A stretch of DNA of 64,000 nt from an uncultured Bacilli bacterium (GTDB taxonomy: Bacteria > Bacillota_I > Bacilli_A > RF39 > UBA660), in contig CAKOXW010000003.1 of NCBI GenBank assembly GCA_934130375.1, positions 62,001-126,000 on the forward strand, read 5' to 3'. Positions within the stretch are counted from its first letter, which is position 1, and every line of letters starts with the position of its first letter. Positions 1 through 9,029 of this stretch are shown in pieces. Below the pieces are notes generated by a model that made no database searches, was not told the origin of the DNA, and worked only from the letters and a program-made list of their open reading frames with translations. Made by a program: the position numbers and the translations under genes.

Positions 1-1
1 A

Positions 2-1294
2 CAATTCGATGAGTTAATTATTGATAAATTGATTTTTGAAAATCAAGATTTACTAGATAAAAATTTTGATAAAATAAAAGATGTTCAAGGATTAAAAGAA
101 ATAGAGTTAAATTTTGAATATATAATAAATTCAGATGAAGATCAAAAAAGGTTTGAACATTTAAAACAATTTTATAATCTTAAATTTGATGATGTAATTG
201 AAAAAAGAGGTAGTTCAAAAATATTTAAAGAAGATGGAGAAAATATTACAGTATTAGTAGCGTTTAATGAAGAAGAAAGAAAGATATCAACAGAGTTTCT
301 TTCTATGATTGAAAGTTATCCACCGGAATTAAAAGAAAGATTAATGGTTAGATACAATAACATTGTGGATAAGTTTACTAAGAACATGAATGATTCAAAA
401 CCCGTATATAAAAGTAATACTGGGTTATCACTTGAAAATAATTCGGTTATGAATGCAGATGTTACTTTTCAAGTTGAACTTAAAGATTTAATACTTTCAA
501 ATGCGATATCTAAATTGTATATTGAAATAATTAATTCTAAATCTAACTTAGATAATGAAAATTATGAATTTAAGTATATAAAAAGTACTATGGAATTAAT
601 TAACTCACTAGATATGAATTCCAAGAGGGATTATAAAAATAAATTAGGAATATTATTAGATAAAAATAGAGAATTAATTTTAGATGAATTAAATAATCCA
701 AGTACTAAACTTACACTTGAAACATTGGAAAATAAAATTAATAGAGAAATGTCTAACTTTAATTTAGAATTAGAAGAATATATAGAAAATAATAAAGCAG
801 TAATTGCTGAATTATTATATATTGAGAATATAGATAATAGTGATACCTTCTATGGAAATGCTTATAGATATTTAGATGGCAAAACGATTGAGCTTTTTGA
901 TTTGATTACTAAATTTAGAAAAAGAATTGATGCTTATAAGAACAAGGAATATTCTGGTGGCATTGTAAATGAATTTAATGTATCACTTTTAAACTTAGTT
1001 GATACTTACAATATAGAAAAATCATTAAAAGGTGAAGAAATAAGTAACTTAACTTATAATAAAGATGTAGTTAAGGCACAAGTAATAAGTAGTTATATTC
1101 AAGAGATATCCGCATCATCTGTTGATAGTGATGTTATAAAAAGTGCTTTGTTAGAAGTACAAGGTATAGTTGGTAATTCAGCATTATCAATTGATGATAA
1201 GTTAAAAGAAGTAACTGAGATTGTTTATAATATTAGGGTTTATGAAAATAGATTAAATGAATATAATTCTAGAGTTAAGAAAAGAAAAAAATAG
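2..1294 (+). CDS. Hypothetical protein, 5' truncated by window edge
   Basis: The frame is open back to the window edge: nine codons precede the first possible TTG start at 29, so the true start lies outside. At least 430 residues are visible. The protein is acidic, lysine-rich and looks mostly helical, without membrane segments or a signal peptide in the visible part. I recognise no family. A paired set of Glu/Lys-rich helices suggests a coiled, cytoplasmic protein. It ends in TAG just before the leuS promoter at 1305-1333. Function unknown. Confidence 0.7.
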   Translation, partial: QFDELIIDKLIFENQDLLDKNFDKIKDVQGLKEIELNFEYIINSDEDQKRFEHLKQFYNLKFDDVIEKRGSSKIFKEDGENITVLVAFNEEERKISTEFLSMIESYPPELKERLMVRYNNIVDKFTKNMNDSKPVYKSNTGLSLENNSVMNADVTFQVELKDLILSNAISKLYIEIINSKSNLDNENYEFKYIKSTMELINSLDMNSKRDYKNKLGILLDKNRELILDELNNPSTKLTLETLENKINREMSNFNLELEEYIENNKAVIAELLYIENIDNSDTFYGNAYRYLDGKTIELFDLITKFRKRIDAYKNKEYSGGIVNEFNVSLLNLVDTYNIEKSLKGEEISNLTYNKDVVKAQVISSYIQEISASSVDSDVIKSALLEVQGIVGNSALSIDDKLKEVTEIVYNIRVYENRLNEYNSRVKKRKK

Positions 1295-1304
1295 TAATTT
1301 AATA

Positions 1305-1333
1305 TTGAAATAATAACTCTATTGTATTATAAT
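1305..1333 (+). promoter_or_regulatory. Promoter of the leuS T-box leader
   Basis: TTGAAA at 1305-1310 and TATAAT at 1328-1333 are separated by 17 bases, a near-consensus vegetative promoter. Transcription would start about 1340, giving a leader of about 210 nt that matches the T-box element below. Confidence 0.7.
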
Positions 1334-1344
1334 CATTGTATATT

Positions 1345-1540
1345 TTGTTATGAAGAGAGGTAGTAGCAAGTAATTCCTTTAAAGAGAGTTGGTGCTTGGT
1401 GGGAACCAACAAGGATAGTTTGTGAATTAGGCTTGGAGCAAAAACGGGTAGTTCCGTTAAAGATTTAAGTGCATAGAATCTATGAACTAAGGTGGTACCG
1501 TTCTTTTTGAACCCTTAGATTTATAGATTTTTTATTTTTT
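1345..1540 (+). promoter_or_regulatory. T-box riboswitch leader (leucine) of leuS
   Basis: The leader carries the usual T-box landmarks: a GAAGAG/AGAGAG-rich stem I, the GGTGCTTGGTGG segment, and the T-box core AAGGTGGTACCG at 1489-1500. The core sits in an antiterminator hairpin closed by GAAC (1484-1487) and GTTC (1500-1503). A competing terminator pairs AATCTAT..TAAGG (1477-1492) with CCTTA..ATAGATT (1513-1529) and ends in a T run. A CTT triplet at 1432-1434 is the likely leucine specifier, inferred from its place before GGAGCA. Uncharged tRNA-Leu would stabilise the antiterminator and turn on leuS. Confidence 0.88.
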
Positions 1541-1553
1541 AGGAGGGATAATT

Positions 1554-3953
1554 ATGTACGATTTTAAGAAAATTGAGGCTAAGTGGCAAAAGTATTGGGA
1601 TGATAATAAGAGTTTTAAAACAGAGGATGATTTTTCTAAGAAGAAGTTTTATGGATTAGTAGAGTTTCCTTATCCATCTGGAGCAGGTATGCATGTTGGT
1701 CATATTAAGGCATATAGTGGTCTTGAAGTAATATCTAGAAAAAGAAGAATGGAAGGGTATAATGTATTATTTCCAATTGGGTTTGATGCATTTGGATTAC
1801 CTACTGAGAACTACGCTATAAAAACTAACACTCATCCTAGAATTGTTACTGATAATAATATTAAGAGGTTTACTGAACAATTAAAAAAAGTTGGTTTTTC
1901 ATTTGACTTTGATAGAGCAGTAGATACAACAGAAGAATCTTATTATAAATGGACACAATGGATATTTTTAAAAATGTTTGATAATGGATTAGTATTTAGA
2001 GATAAAGCATATGTAAACTATTGTCCAAGTTGTAAAGTAGTGCTTTCTAATGAAGATAGTCAAGGTGGTAAATGTGATATTTGTCATAGTGATATAATTC
2101 AAAAAGAAAAAGTAGTTTGGTATTTAAGAATTACTGAATATGCAGATAAATTACTTGAAGGATTAAAAGAAGTTGACTATTTACCTAATATAAAATTACA
2201 ACAAGAAAACTGGATTGGTAAATCAACTGGAGCATTTGTTAATTTTAAAGTAAAAGAAATTAATGAAACATTAAAAATATATACAACTAGACCTGATACA
2301 TTGTATGGCGTTACGTTTATGGTTTTAGCGCCCGAGCATCCACTTATAGATAAGTATAAAGATGTAATTAGTAATATGGATGAAGTAGTTAATTATAGAG
2401 ATGCTGCAAGTCGTAAAACTGAATTTGAAAGAATTCAATTAGTAAAAGATAAAACTGGTGTTAAGATAAACGGTTTAACTGCAATTAACCCAATTAATAA
2501 TACTGAAATACCAATATATATATCAGATTATGTAATGATGGGTTATGGTACTGGTGCGATAATGGCTGTTCCTGCACATGACCAAAGAGACTATGAATTC
2601 GCTAAAAAATTTGGTATTGAAATAATACCAGTTATTGAAGGTGGCGACATAGAAAAAGAAGCATATACTGGTTCTGGAGTTATGATTAATTCTGGAGTAC
2701 TAAATGGCATTAGTAACAAAACAGATAGTATTCATAAAATGGTTGCTTATTTAGAAGAACAAGGTATAGGGGAAAAGGGTGTTCAATATAAGATGAAAGA
2801 TTGGGCATTTAATAGACAAAGATATTGGGGTGAACCTATTCCAATAGTTCATTGTGAGCATTGTGGAGTAGTTCCTGTTCCTTATTCTGAACTTCCTTTA
2901 AAGTTACCTAAAGTTGAAAATTTTGAACCTGGTACGGATGGTGAAAGTCCTCTTGCTAAGATTGATGAATTTGTTAATTGTAAATGTCCAAAGTGCGGCA
3001 AACCCGCAAAAAGAGAAACAGATACTATGCCACAGTGGGCTGGTTCTTCATGGTATTTCTTAAGATATGTAGATCCACATAATGATAAGTGTTTTGCAGA
3101 TTATGAAAAATTAAAATATTGGTTACCAGTTGATTGGTATAATGGCGGTATGGAGCATGTTACAAGACACTTAATTTATTCGAGATTTTGGCATAAATTC
3201 TTATATGATTTAGGATTAGTACCAACAAGTGAACCATATAAGAAGAGAACTGCACAAGGACTTATTCTTGGACCAGATGGAGAGAAGATGAGTAAGTCAA
3301 GAGGTAATGTAATAGATCCTCTTACTGTAATTGATGATTATGGTGCTGACACACTTAGAACTTATATTCTATTCATGGGTGACTATGCAATTGAGTGTCC
3401 TTGGAATGATGATGCGATAAAGGGTGTTAATAGATTTTTAGATAGAGTATATAATCTTAAAGATAGAGTTGTAGAAGGAAATATTTCTAGTTCACTAGAA
3501 TCTCAAATTCATAAATGTATTAAAAAAGTATCTAATGATATTGAAGCAATGAAATTTAATACTGCTATTGCAGAACTTATGAAATTAGTAAATGCATATT
3601 ATGAAAAAGATACAATTACAACTAGTGATTATGAAGTATTAATTAAGTTATTGTATCCTTTCGCACCTCATATTACAGAGGAATTAAATGAAACAGTACT
3701 TCATAAAAGTTCTTTAGTATATAGTTCATATCCAACTTATGAAGAAGAATTAACTAAAGATAGTACCTTTGAATTAGTAGTACAAGTAAATGGTAAATTA
3801 AGAGATAAAGTAGTTGTTAATTCAAATATAAGTGTAGATGAAATGGAAAAAACAGCACTTGGTCTTGAGAATGTAAAGAAATTTACTGAAGGACATGAAA
3901 TAGTAAAAGTTATTAAAGTACCAAATAAACTTGTAAATATAGTTATAAAATAG
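1554..3953 (+). CDS. leuS: Leucyl-tRNA synthetase
   Basis: Class I aminoacyl-tRNA synthetase that charges tRNA-Leu in the cytosol. At 799 residues it has the normal bacterial length. The HIGH motif appears as HVGH at residues 47-50 and KMSKS at about 577-581. A four-cysteine zinc-like cluster lies near residues 158-178, a CP1 editing insert at roughly 225-415 and the anticodon-binding region at the C-terminus. The start is fixed by a strong AGGAGGG site seven bases upstream. The T-box leader in front shows control by tRNA-Leu charging. An intrinsic terminator follows at once. Confidence 0.98.
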   Translation: MYDFKKIEAKWQKYWDDNKSFKTEDDFSKKKFYGLVEFPYPSGAGMHVGHIKAYSGLEVISRKRRMEGYNVLFPIGFDAFGLPTENYAIKTNTHPRIVTDNNIKRFTEQLKKVGFSFDFDRAVDTTEESYYKWTQWIFLKMFDNGLVFRDKAYVNYCPSCKVVLSNEDSQGGKCDICHSDIIQKEKVVWYLRITEYADKLLEGLKEVDYLPNIKLQQENWIGKSTGAFVNFKVKEINETLKIYTTRPDTLYGVTFMVLAPEHPLIDKYKDVISNMDEVVNYRDAASRKTEFERIQLVKDKTGVKINGLTAINPINNTEIPIYISDYVMMGYGTGAIMAVPAHDQRDYEFAKKFGIEIIPVIEGGDIEKEAYTGSGVMINSGVLNGISNKTDSIHKMVAYLEEQGIGEKGVQYKMKDWAFNRQRYWGEPIPIVHCEHCGVVPVPYSELPLKLPKVENFEPGTDGESPLAKIDEFVNCKCPKCGKPAKRETDTMPQWAGSSWYFLRYVDPHNDKCFADYEKLKYWLPVDWYNGGMEHVTRHLIYSRFWHKFLYDLGLVPTSEPYKKRTAQGLILGPDGEKMSKSRGNVIDPLTVIDDYGADTLRTYILFMGDYAIECPWNDDAIKGVNRFLDRVYNLKDRVVEGNISSSLESQIHKCIKKVSNDIEAMKFNTAIAELMKLVNAYYEKDTITTSDYEVLIKLLYPFAPHITEELNETVLHKSSLVYSSYPTYEEELTKDSTFELVVQVNGKLRDKVVVNSNISVDEMEKTALGLENVKKFTEGHEIVKVIKVPNKLVNIVIK

Positions 3954-3976
3954 GATTTTTTTCCTATTTTTTCTTT
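3947..3976 (+). terminator. Intrinsic terminator after leuS
   Basis: AAAATAGGA (3947-3955) pairs with TCCTATTTT (3962-3970) around a T6 loop and runs into a T-rich tail. It overlaps the leuS stop codon. Confidence 0.75.
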
Positions 3977-3982
3977 TATCAA

Positions 3983-4010
3983 TTGACATACTTTAAACTA
4001 TCACTATAAT
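3983..4010 (+). promoter_or_regulatory. Promoter for the 4042 gene
   Basis: A consensus TTGACA at 3983-3988 and TATAAT at 4005-4010, 16 bases apart, lie directly after the leuS terminator and 31 bases before the start codon. Confidence 0.75.
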
Positions 4011-4041
4011 AATATATACAAAAATTATTACAGGAGGGTAT

Positions 4042-4716
4042 ATGAGGAAGAAGTTATTAATAATTTTTATGATGCTTTTTGCAATTAATGTAAACGCATC
4101 AACTAATGTTAAAGTAAAGAACATTAAGATTGAAGATGTAAGTGTTACCATCAAGGATACTATTTCTTATAATGAAGAAGTAAAAGTTACTTATACAATC
4201 AATCCAAATGATGCTAAAAACAAGACTTTAACTTGGGAAGTAAAAGGTATAAAGAAGGGCGTAAAAGTAGAGTTTGTAAATGGTAAGACTACTAAGGATG
4301 CTAGTGGGGAAGTATTAATTAAGTTTAGTAATGATACAGAAAAGGATGCTAGTTTGACATTAAATGTTAAGCAAAATAATAAAGTGTTATTTACTAAGAA
4401 GATAAATGTTCAATCAAAAGAGAATACTAATAATAGATTAGTTAGTGAAGTAACTGATTTAATAAATGGTATTGATAATAAGTTAACTAAAAGTAATTAC
4501 GAAAGTAATAAGTCTAAGGTGTTAGAGGTTGGTAAATTACTTGAAAATGAAGAAGTTAAATCGTTATTAGATAGTAGTTTATTAGATAAATATAATAATG
4601 CTTTAAATAATGTTAATAATTATTCTAGTAATAATACAGTTACTATTATAATATCTGGTGTATTAGTTGTAGTATTTTCATTATTAATTTATTGGATTTT
4701 TAAAAAAGAGGATTAA
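4042..4716 (+). CDS. Secreted, C-terminally membrane-anchored Ig-like protein
   Basis: A 224-residue protein with a clear N-terminal signal peptide (KK, then a hydrophobic core, ANVNAS region cleaved near residue 20). A beta-rich segment at about 25-130 resembles a bacterial Ig-like (Big) domain, with TITYTINPNDA-type strands. A helical stretch at about 135-195 follows, then a single transmembrane helix near 198-218 and a short KKED tail. The topology puts the body outside the cell, anchored at its C-terminus. It has its own promoter and terminator, so it is monocistronic. The specific function is unknown, and the Ig-like call is from strand pattern only. Confidence 0.7.
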   Translation: MRKKLLIIFMMLFAINVNASTNVKVKNIKIEDVSVTIKDTISYNEEVKVTYTINPNDAKNKTLTWEVKGIKKGVKVEFVNGKTTKDASGEVLIKFSNDTEKDASLTLNVKQNNKVLFTKKINVQSKENTNNRLVSEVTDLINGIDNKLTKSNYESNKSKVLEVGKLLENEEVKSLLDSSLLDKYNNALNNVNNYSSNNTVTIIISGVLVVVFSLLIYWIFKKED

Positions 4717-4730
4717 TTTTCTCTTTTTTT
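4702..4730 (+). terminator. Intrinsic terminator
   Basis: AAAAAAGAG at 4702-4710 pairs with CTCTTTTTT at 4721-4729 and ends in T7. It overlaps the stop of the preceding gene. The TATAAT of trmL (4735-4740) begins only five bases later. Confidence 0.75.
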
Positions 4731-4759
4731 GTTGTATAATATTTTACGGTGATGCAAAA

Positions 4760-5269
4760 ATGATTAATGTTGTATTGTATGAACCTGAGATACCTCAGAA
4801 TACTGGAAATATAATGAGAACTTGTGTTGCGACTAATTCGCATCTTCATTTAATTAAGCCTCTTGGTTTTAAATTAGATGATGCTCATATGAAAAGAAGT
4901 GCAGTAAATTATATAGAGAATTTAAATTATACTGTGTACGAAAATTGGGAAGATTTTAAATCTAAGAATAATGGTACTTTTTATTATTTAACTAGGTATG
5001 GTCATAAACCTCATAGTACTTTTGATTATACCAACAAGGATGAGAATATTTATTTAGTGTTTGGTAAAGAAAGTACTGGTATTCCAAAAGAAATATTAAA
5101 AAATGATTTAGAGCATTGTATGAGAATACCTATGACTGATAAAGTTAGAGCGTTAAATGTATCTAATTCTGTTGCAATAATGGTTTATGAGGTATTAAGG
5201 CAGCAAGAATATAGAGATTTATTAAGAGATGAACCATTTAAGGGTAAAGATTATTTAGAAAGAGATTGA
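4760..5269 (+). CDS. trmL: tRNA (cytidine(34)-2'-O)-methyltransferase, SPOUT family
   Basis: Methylates the 2'-O of the wobble nucleotide in tRNA-Leu isoacceptors using SAM. At 169 residues it is typical of TrmL/YibK. The N-terminus carries the hallmark PEIPQNTGNIMRTC motif. The SAM-binding trefoil knot is visible near residues 98-140 (FGKESTGIP, then IPMTDKVRALNVSNS). A TATAAT at 4735-4740 gives a very short leader. The gene ends in TGA, which shows TGA is a stop in this genome. It lies alone between two transcription units. Confidence 0.95.
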   Translation: MINVVLYEPEIPQNTGNIMRTCVATNSHLHLIKPLGFKLDDAHMKRSAVNYIENLNYTVYENWEDFKSKNNGTFYYLTRYGHKPHSTFDYTNKDENIYLVFGKESTGIPKEILKNDLEHCMRIPMTDKVRALNVSNSVAIMVYEVLRQQEYRDLLRDEPFKGKDYLERD

Positions 5270-5293
5270 CATTATTTAAGTTATAAATATAAT
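5266..5293 (+). promoter_or_regulatory. Promoter for the 5311 gene
   Basis: TTGACA at 5266-5271, overlapping the trmL stop codon, and TATAAT at 5288-5293 with a 16-base spacer. The start codon of the next gene follows 17 bases after the -10 box, so the leader is only about 10 nt. Confidence 0.7.
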
Positions 5294-5310
5294 AAGTTTT
5301 GGTGAATTAA

Positions 5311-5934
5311 ATGAGATTACAAAATGAAAATATTTATGATAAATATAAAATCTTAGGTAGTAGTTTATTTTTAGTGTTATTGTTACTTAATGCGTCTTTT
5401 AAAGAGGAAAGTAGTATAGAAGATGTTGCATTAAGTAGTGAGAACAAGGTTGTTAGTGAAGAAGTATTTAATAATATTATGCTTAATAGTGATGAAATAG
5501 ATAGTTATGTAAGTGAATATAATTTAGATAATAGATTAGCGCCAGCATCCATTTTTAAAGTTTTAGAATATGTTGATAGTAATATGTTTTATAAAATAAG
5601 AATTGTTAATGTATATGTAGATTTTGATATTAATAATAATCCAGTTTATACATTTAATGATGCATTTAGTGATAAGTATTTATTTAGTAGTTATTCGTGT
5701 AAAGATAATATAGTTGAATATACTTCTTTAACAGATGATTTTATAAATACGACTAATATCAAAGTAAGTGATTTAAAAAGACTTGAAGCAATTGCTTATA
5801 TTCATAATTTTACATCCGATTATGTAGATGGTACGGTAGAAGATAATTATGAGAATATGAGTATGAGTGAAGAAATGGTATTAAAAAAATATATTAAATT
5901 AATTCCAGAGGGAGTTAGAGTTAAGAATGAGTAG
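5311..5934 (+). CDS. Membrane-anchored protein of unknown function
   Basis: A 207-residue protein with an N-terminal helix (about residues 14-28, LGSSLFLVLLLLNAS) preceded by a Lys-containing cytoplasmic end: a signal anchor or uncleaved signal peptide. The rest is acidic and soluble-looking, with alternating strands around 85-125, and is presumably extracytoplasmic. No family recognised. The start is at the end of a very short leader with GGTGAATTAAATG as a weak ribosome-binding site. It is transcribed alone. Confidence 0.7.
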   Translation: MRLQNENIYDKYKILGSSLFLVLLLLNASFKEESSIEDVALSSENKVVSEEVFNNIMLNSDEIDSYVSEYNLDNRLAPASIFKVLEYVDSNMFYKIRIVNVYVDFDINNNPVYTFNDAFSDKYLFSSYSCKDNIVEYTSLTDDFINTTNIKVSDLKRLEAIAYIHNFTSDYVDGTVEDNYENMSMSEEMVLKKYIKLIPEGVRVKNE

Positions 5935-6027
5935 AAATATTCATTCTTTTTACATGTAAATTGATATACAAATTATTTACTATAATTTTAGAGTGTGCTA
6001 TACTATTTGTATATAATAGGAGGTTGT

Positions 6028-6759
6028 ATGAAAGATATAAGTTACTTAAAAGAATCTGGTATTGATATTGATGGTGCCTTACAATTACTTGGCACAGTTG
6101 AAATGTATAATGATACTTTAAATGAGTTTTTAAAAGGTATTGATGAAAAGTTTAATAATATTAAAACATATAAAGATAATAATGATTTAGTTAATTATTC
6201 TATTTTAGTGCATTCTTTAAAAAGTGATTCGAAGTATCTAGGATTTACTAAACTTGCTATGCTTGCTTATAATCATGAGATAAAGAGTAAGGAAAATGAT
6301 ATAGTTTATGTGAACTCATACTTTATGGATTTAGAAAATGAATTAAAAAGAGTACTTGGTATTGTTAAAGAATATATTGGTATAAATGATACAACTGATG
6401 GAGCGATACTTATTGCTGATGATTCTGATGTAGTTAGAAATTTTGCAACTAAGATAATAGGTGATAAGTGCAAGGTATTTACAGCAGTTAATGGATTAGA
6501 GGCTATAAAACTTATTAATACTAATAATAATATTAAGGGTTTACTTCTTGATCTTAATATGCCAGGATATGATGGATTTTCAGTATTAGATTACTTAAAT
6601 CGTAATGGTTTATTTAGTAGAATCAAAGTATCAATTATAACTGGTGATGATGAAAAAGATAAAATAACTAAAGCATTTGCATATCCAATAATGGATGTAA
6701 TATCAAAGCCATTTAATGTAGATACTGTTAATAGTACTATAGATAAAATGCTTAGTTAA
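6028..6759 (+). CDS. Hpt-receiver two-domain signalling protein
   Basis: A 243-residue phosphorelay protein. The N-terminal half (about 1-115) is a helical histidine phosphotransfer domain with HSLKSDSKYLG, so His62 is the probable phospho-acceptor. The C-terminal half (about 125-243) is a receiver domain with acidic DD near residues 131-132, the phospho-acceptor Asp175 in LLLDLNMPG and Lys in KPF. There is no DNA-binding output domain. The ATG at 6028 is preferred over an upstream in-frame ATG at 5995 because AGGAGG sits seven bases before it. The gene lies directly upstream of the pilus/T4SS cluster and could regulate it, but that link is inferred. Confidence 0.85.
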   Translation: MKDISYLKESGIDIDGALQLLGTVEMYNDTLNEFLKGIDEKFNNIKTYKDNNDLVNYSILVHSLKSDSKYLGFTKLAMLAYNHEIKSKENDIVYVNSYFMDLENELKRVLGIVKEYIGINDTTDGAILIADDSDVVRNFATKIIGDKCKVFTAVNGLEAIKLINTNNNIKGLLLDLNMPGYDGFSVLDYLNRNGLFSRIKVSIITGDDEKDKITKAFAYPIMDVISKPFNVDTVNSTIDKMLS

Positions 6760-6787
6760 AAAATAGTAGATAAAATTAAATAAATTA

Positions 6788-6796
6788 TGTTATAAT
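6788..6796 (+). promoter_or_regulatory. Extended -10 promoter of the Tad/T4SS gene cluster
   Basis: TGTTATAAT at 6788-6796 is an extended -10 element. No good -35 hexamer is seen. It is the only clear promoter before the cpaB-like gene at 6827. Confidence 0.55.
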
Positions 6797-6826
6797 AATA
6801 AATGATATGATATAGGAGGAATAAAA

Positions 6827-7651
6827 ATGGGAAACTTAAGTTTTAAATTAAAGAAATTTTTACAAAATAAGAATACAGTAACAATTATAGGTACTGTATT
6901 AATTGTTGCAATATTGTATATTGGTTACAATTACAGAATTAAACAGGTTACAACACCAGTAAAAGTACCTGTTGCAAAAATTGATATTCAACCAAGAACT
7001 AAGATTACAGAAGATATGATTGAATATGTAGAAGCATTGCCTGCAATGGTTAATTCATCAACAATTAAAGATGTTAAATACATAGTAGGAAAATGGTCTA
7101 ATTATAATACATTGATACCAAAGGGAAGTTTGTTCTATAACAAGACAGTAGTATCATCTGATGAATTACCAGATTCAGCATTTGTTAATATTCCAAGTGG
7201 TTATACTGCATATAACTTACCAGTTACTACAAAGACTACATATGGCAACTCAATATTTCCAAATAACTACATTGATATTTATTTGAAAGTATTAGATGCT
7301 GATGGTAAACCAACAGTTGGTAAATTAATCGAAAATGTTAAAGTTTTAGCAGTTAAAGATAAAAATGGTAGACATGTATTTGAGAATTCTGATGAAGAAA
7401 GAACTCCTGCCGTAATAATATTTGCATTACCTGAAGATATGCACTTATTGTTAAGAGAGGCTGCATACTTAGAAAATGTTAAATCAATTGCAGCAGAAAT
7501 TATACCAGTTCCAACAACTGAATCTTATAGTGCTGAACCAGGTACAATAAGACTTGCAAGTTCTGAATTGAAATCATTTATCGAATTAAATACTGGTACT
7601 ATTAATCCTGATGAAAAGCCACCAGTTTATGATCCAGGCCAAGAACAATAA
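6827..7651 (+). CDS. CpaB/RcpC-like pilus assembly protein (SAF domain)
   Basis: A 274-residue protein with one N-terminal membrane helix (about residues 17-36) followed by a SAF domain near 43-110 (VAKIDIQPRTKITEDMI... and IPKGSLFYNKTV) and a CpaB-type C-terminal beta region. In Tad/Flp pilus systems CpaB-type proteins act in the envelope during pilus assembly. The 16-base gap to the ATPase gene, and the order CpaB-CpaF-TadB-TadC, support the call. It is the first gene of the hybrid cluster, with an AGGAGG site before the ATG. Confidence 0.85.
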   Translation: MGNLSFKLKKFLQNKNTVTIIGTVLIVAILYIGYNYRIKQVTTPVKVPVAKIDIQPRTKITEDMIEYVEALPAMVNSSTIKDVKYIVGKWSNYNTLIPKGSLFYNKTVVSSDELPDSAFVNIPSGYTAYNLPVTTKTTYGNSIFPNNYIDIYLKVLDADGKPTVGKLIENVKVLAVKDKNGRHVFENSDEERTPAVIIFALPEDMHLLLREAAYLENVKSIAAEIIPVPTTESYSAEPGTIRLASSELKSFIELNTGTINPDEKPPVYDPGQEQ

Positions 7652-7676
7652 GAATAAATAAAAAGGGGTGATGCAA

Positions 7677-9011
7677 ATGGATTCAATGTTTAATAATGTT
7701 GATTTTGGTCCATTAAAGAAATACTTAGATGACGATGACATCACAGACGTATCATACAGTAATAATGGTCAATTATGGTTAAAATCATTATCTAAAGGTA
7801 TTTATAAGCCAGAAACACAAGATGTAAATAATGCACACATTGAGAAATTAGCATTCCAATGTGCAAATATGATGGGTAAAACATTTAATATGGCTCATCC
7901 TTTTCTTGACGCCGAAAGTGCAGAATTACGTTTAAACTTTGTTCATGATTCTATTGCAAGAAATGGTATTGCACTTTTGATGCGTAAAACTCCTGCAAAG
8001 ATTAGACTTCAAAAAGATAAGATTATTGCAGAAAAATATATTACTGAAACAATACATGATTTTCTACTAAAATGTGTAGAAGGACATTGTAATATAATTA
8101 TCAGTGGTGAAACTGGTAGTGGTAAAACTGAGTTTTTAAAGTATTTAGCAGCACATACTAAAGAAAATGAAAAATTAATAACAATAGAGGATACTCTTGA
8201 ACTTCACTTAGATAAAATATTCCCTTATCGTGATATTATTGCAATGAAAACTAATAATATTGCGTCTTATACAGATGTACTTGTTACATGCATGAGACAG
8301 AACCCAAAATGGATACTTTTATCAGAAGTTCGTAGTGCTGAGGCAGTTATGGCAGTTAGAAACTCTATATCTTCAGGTCACTACATTTTATCAACAATCC
8401 ATGCTGATAAAGCAGAGTCTATTCCAAACCGTATGTATAGTTTGCTTGAAACTAACCTTGATATAGATCAGTTCTTAAAATCTATATATAGATATATCCA
8501 ATTAGGTGTTCATATAAGAGGTTACCAAGATAAAAATACAAAGAGATTTGTGCGTGAAGTTTGCGAAGTTTGTGAATTTTATGTTGATGAAGATAATAAT
8601 CCAAAGAGTAATGTTATTTATAGAAAAACTGCAACAGGTCAAGTACACATGAAGAACCCTTCAAAATATTTACTTGATTATTTAGCAGGCCAAGGAGTTA
8701 TTTTATCTCCAACAATTATTACAGGTAGTGAAGAAGAGATTGATAAGCAAGAAGATAATAATATGGCTAGTTCAATTGAAACTGTAAAACCAACAAATGT
8801 TGTTGCAAATCCTATGACTGATGTCAATGTAAAACCAGCACCAGTTGCTAAACCAGTTGTCAATGCAACTCAAGTTGTACAACCTGTTGTAAGTACACAG
8901 CCAGTGCAACAAGCTCCAGTTCAAAATAGAGTTGATACTCAATCACAAAGTGTACAACAATCAACTCCTGTAAATAATATATTTAAAAATACTGAAACAT
9001 TAAATATTTAA
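7677..9011 (+). CDS. CpaF/TadA-type secretion ATPase
   Basis: Type II/IV secretion-system hexameric ATPase of the CpaF/TadA branch, cytoplasmic, powering pilus extension or retraction. The 444 residues hold Walker A GETGSGKT at 144-151, the Asp box IEDTLELHL near 171-179, Walker B ILLSEVR near 213-219 and the His box SGHYILSTIHAD near 233-244. After about residue 360 comes a Pro/Val/Gln-rich tail of about 80 residues that looks disordered and is unusual for the family. The ATG at 7677 is chosen because AAAAGGGG is correctly spaced for it; in-frame GTG/ATG codons six to nine bases earlier overlap that site. Confidence 0.92.
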   Translation: MDSMFNNVDFGPLKKYLDDDDITDVSYSNNGQLWLKSLSKGIYKPETQDVNNAHIEKLAFQCANMMGKTFNMAHPFLDAESAELRLNFVHDSIARNGIALLMRKTPAKIRLQKDKIIAEKYITETIHDFLLKCVEGHCNIIISGETGSGKTEFLKYLAAHTKENEKLITIEDTLELHLDKIFPYRDIIAMKTNNIASYTDVLVTCMRQNPKWILLSEVRSAEAVMAVRNSISSGHYILSTIHADKAESIPNRMYSLLETNLDIDQFLKSIYRYIQLGVHIRGYQDKNTKRFVREVCEVCEFYVDEDNNPKSNVIYRKTATGQVHMKNPSKYLLDYLAGQGVILSPTIITGSEEEIDKQEDNNMASSIETVKPTNVVANPMTDVNVKPAPVAKPVVNATQVVQPVVSTQPVQQAPVQNRVDTQSQSVQQSTPVNNIFKNTETLNI

Positions 9012-9029
9012 TAAAAAGAGGTGAAAAAT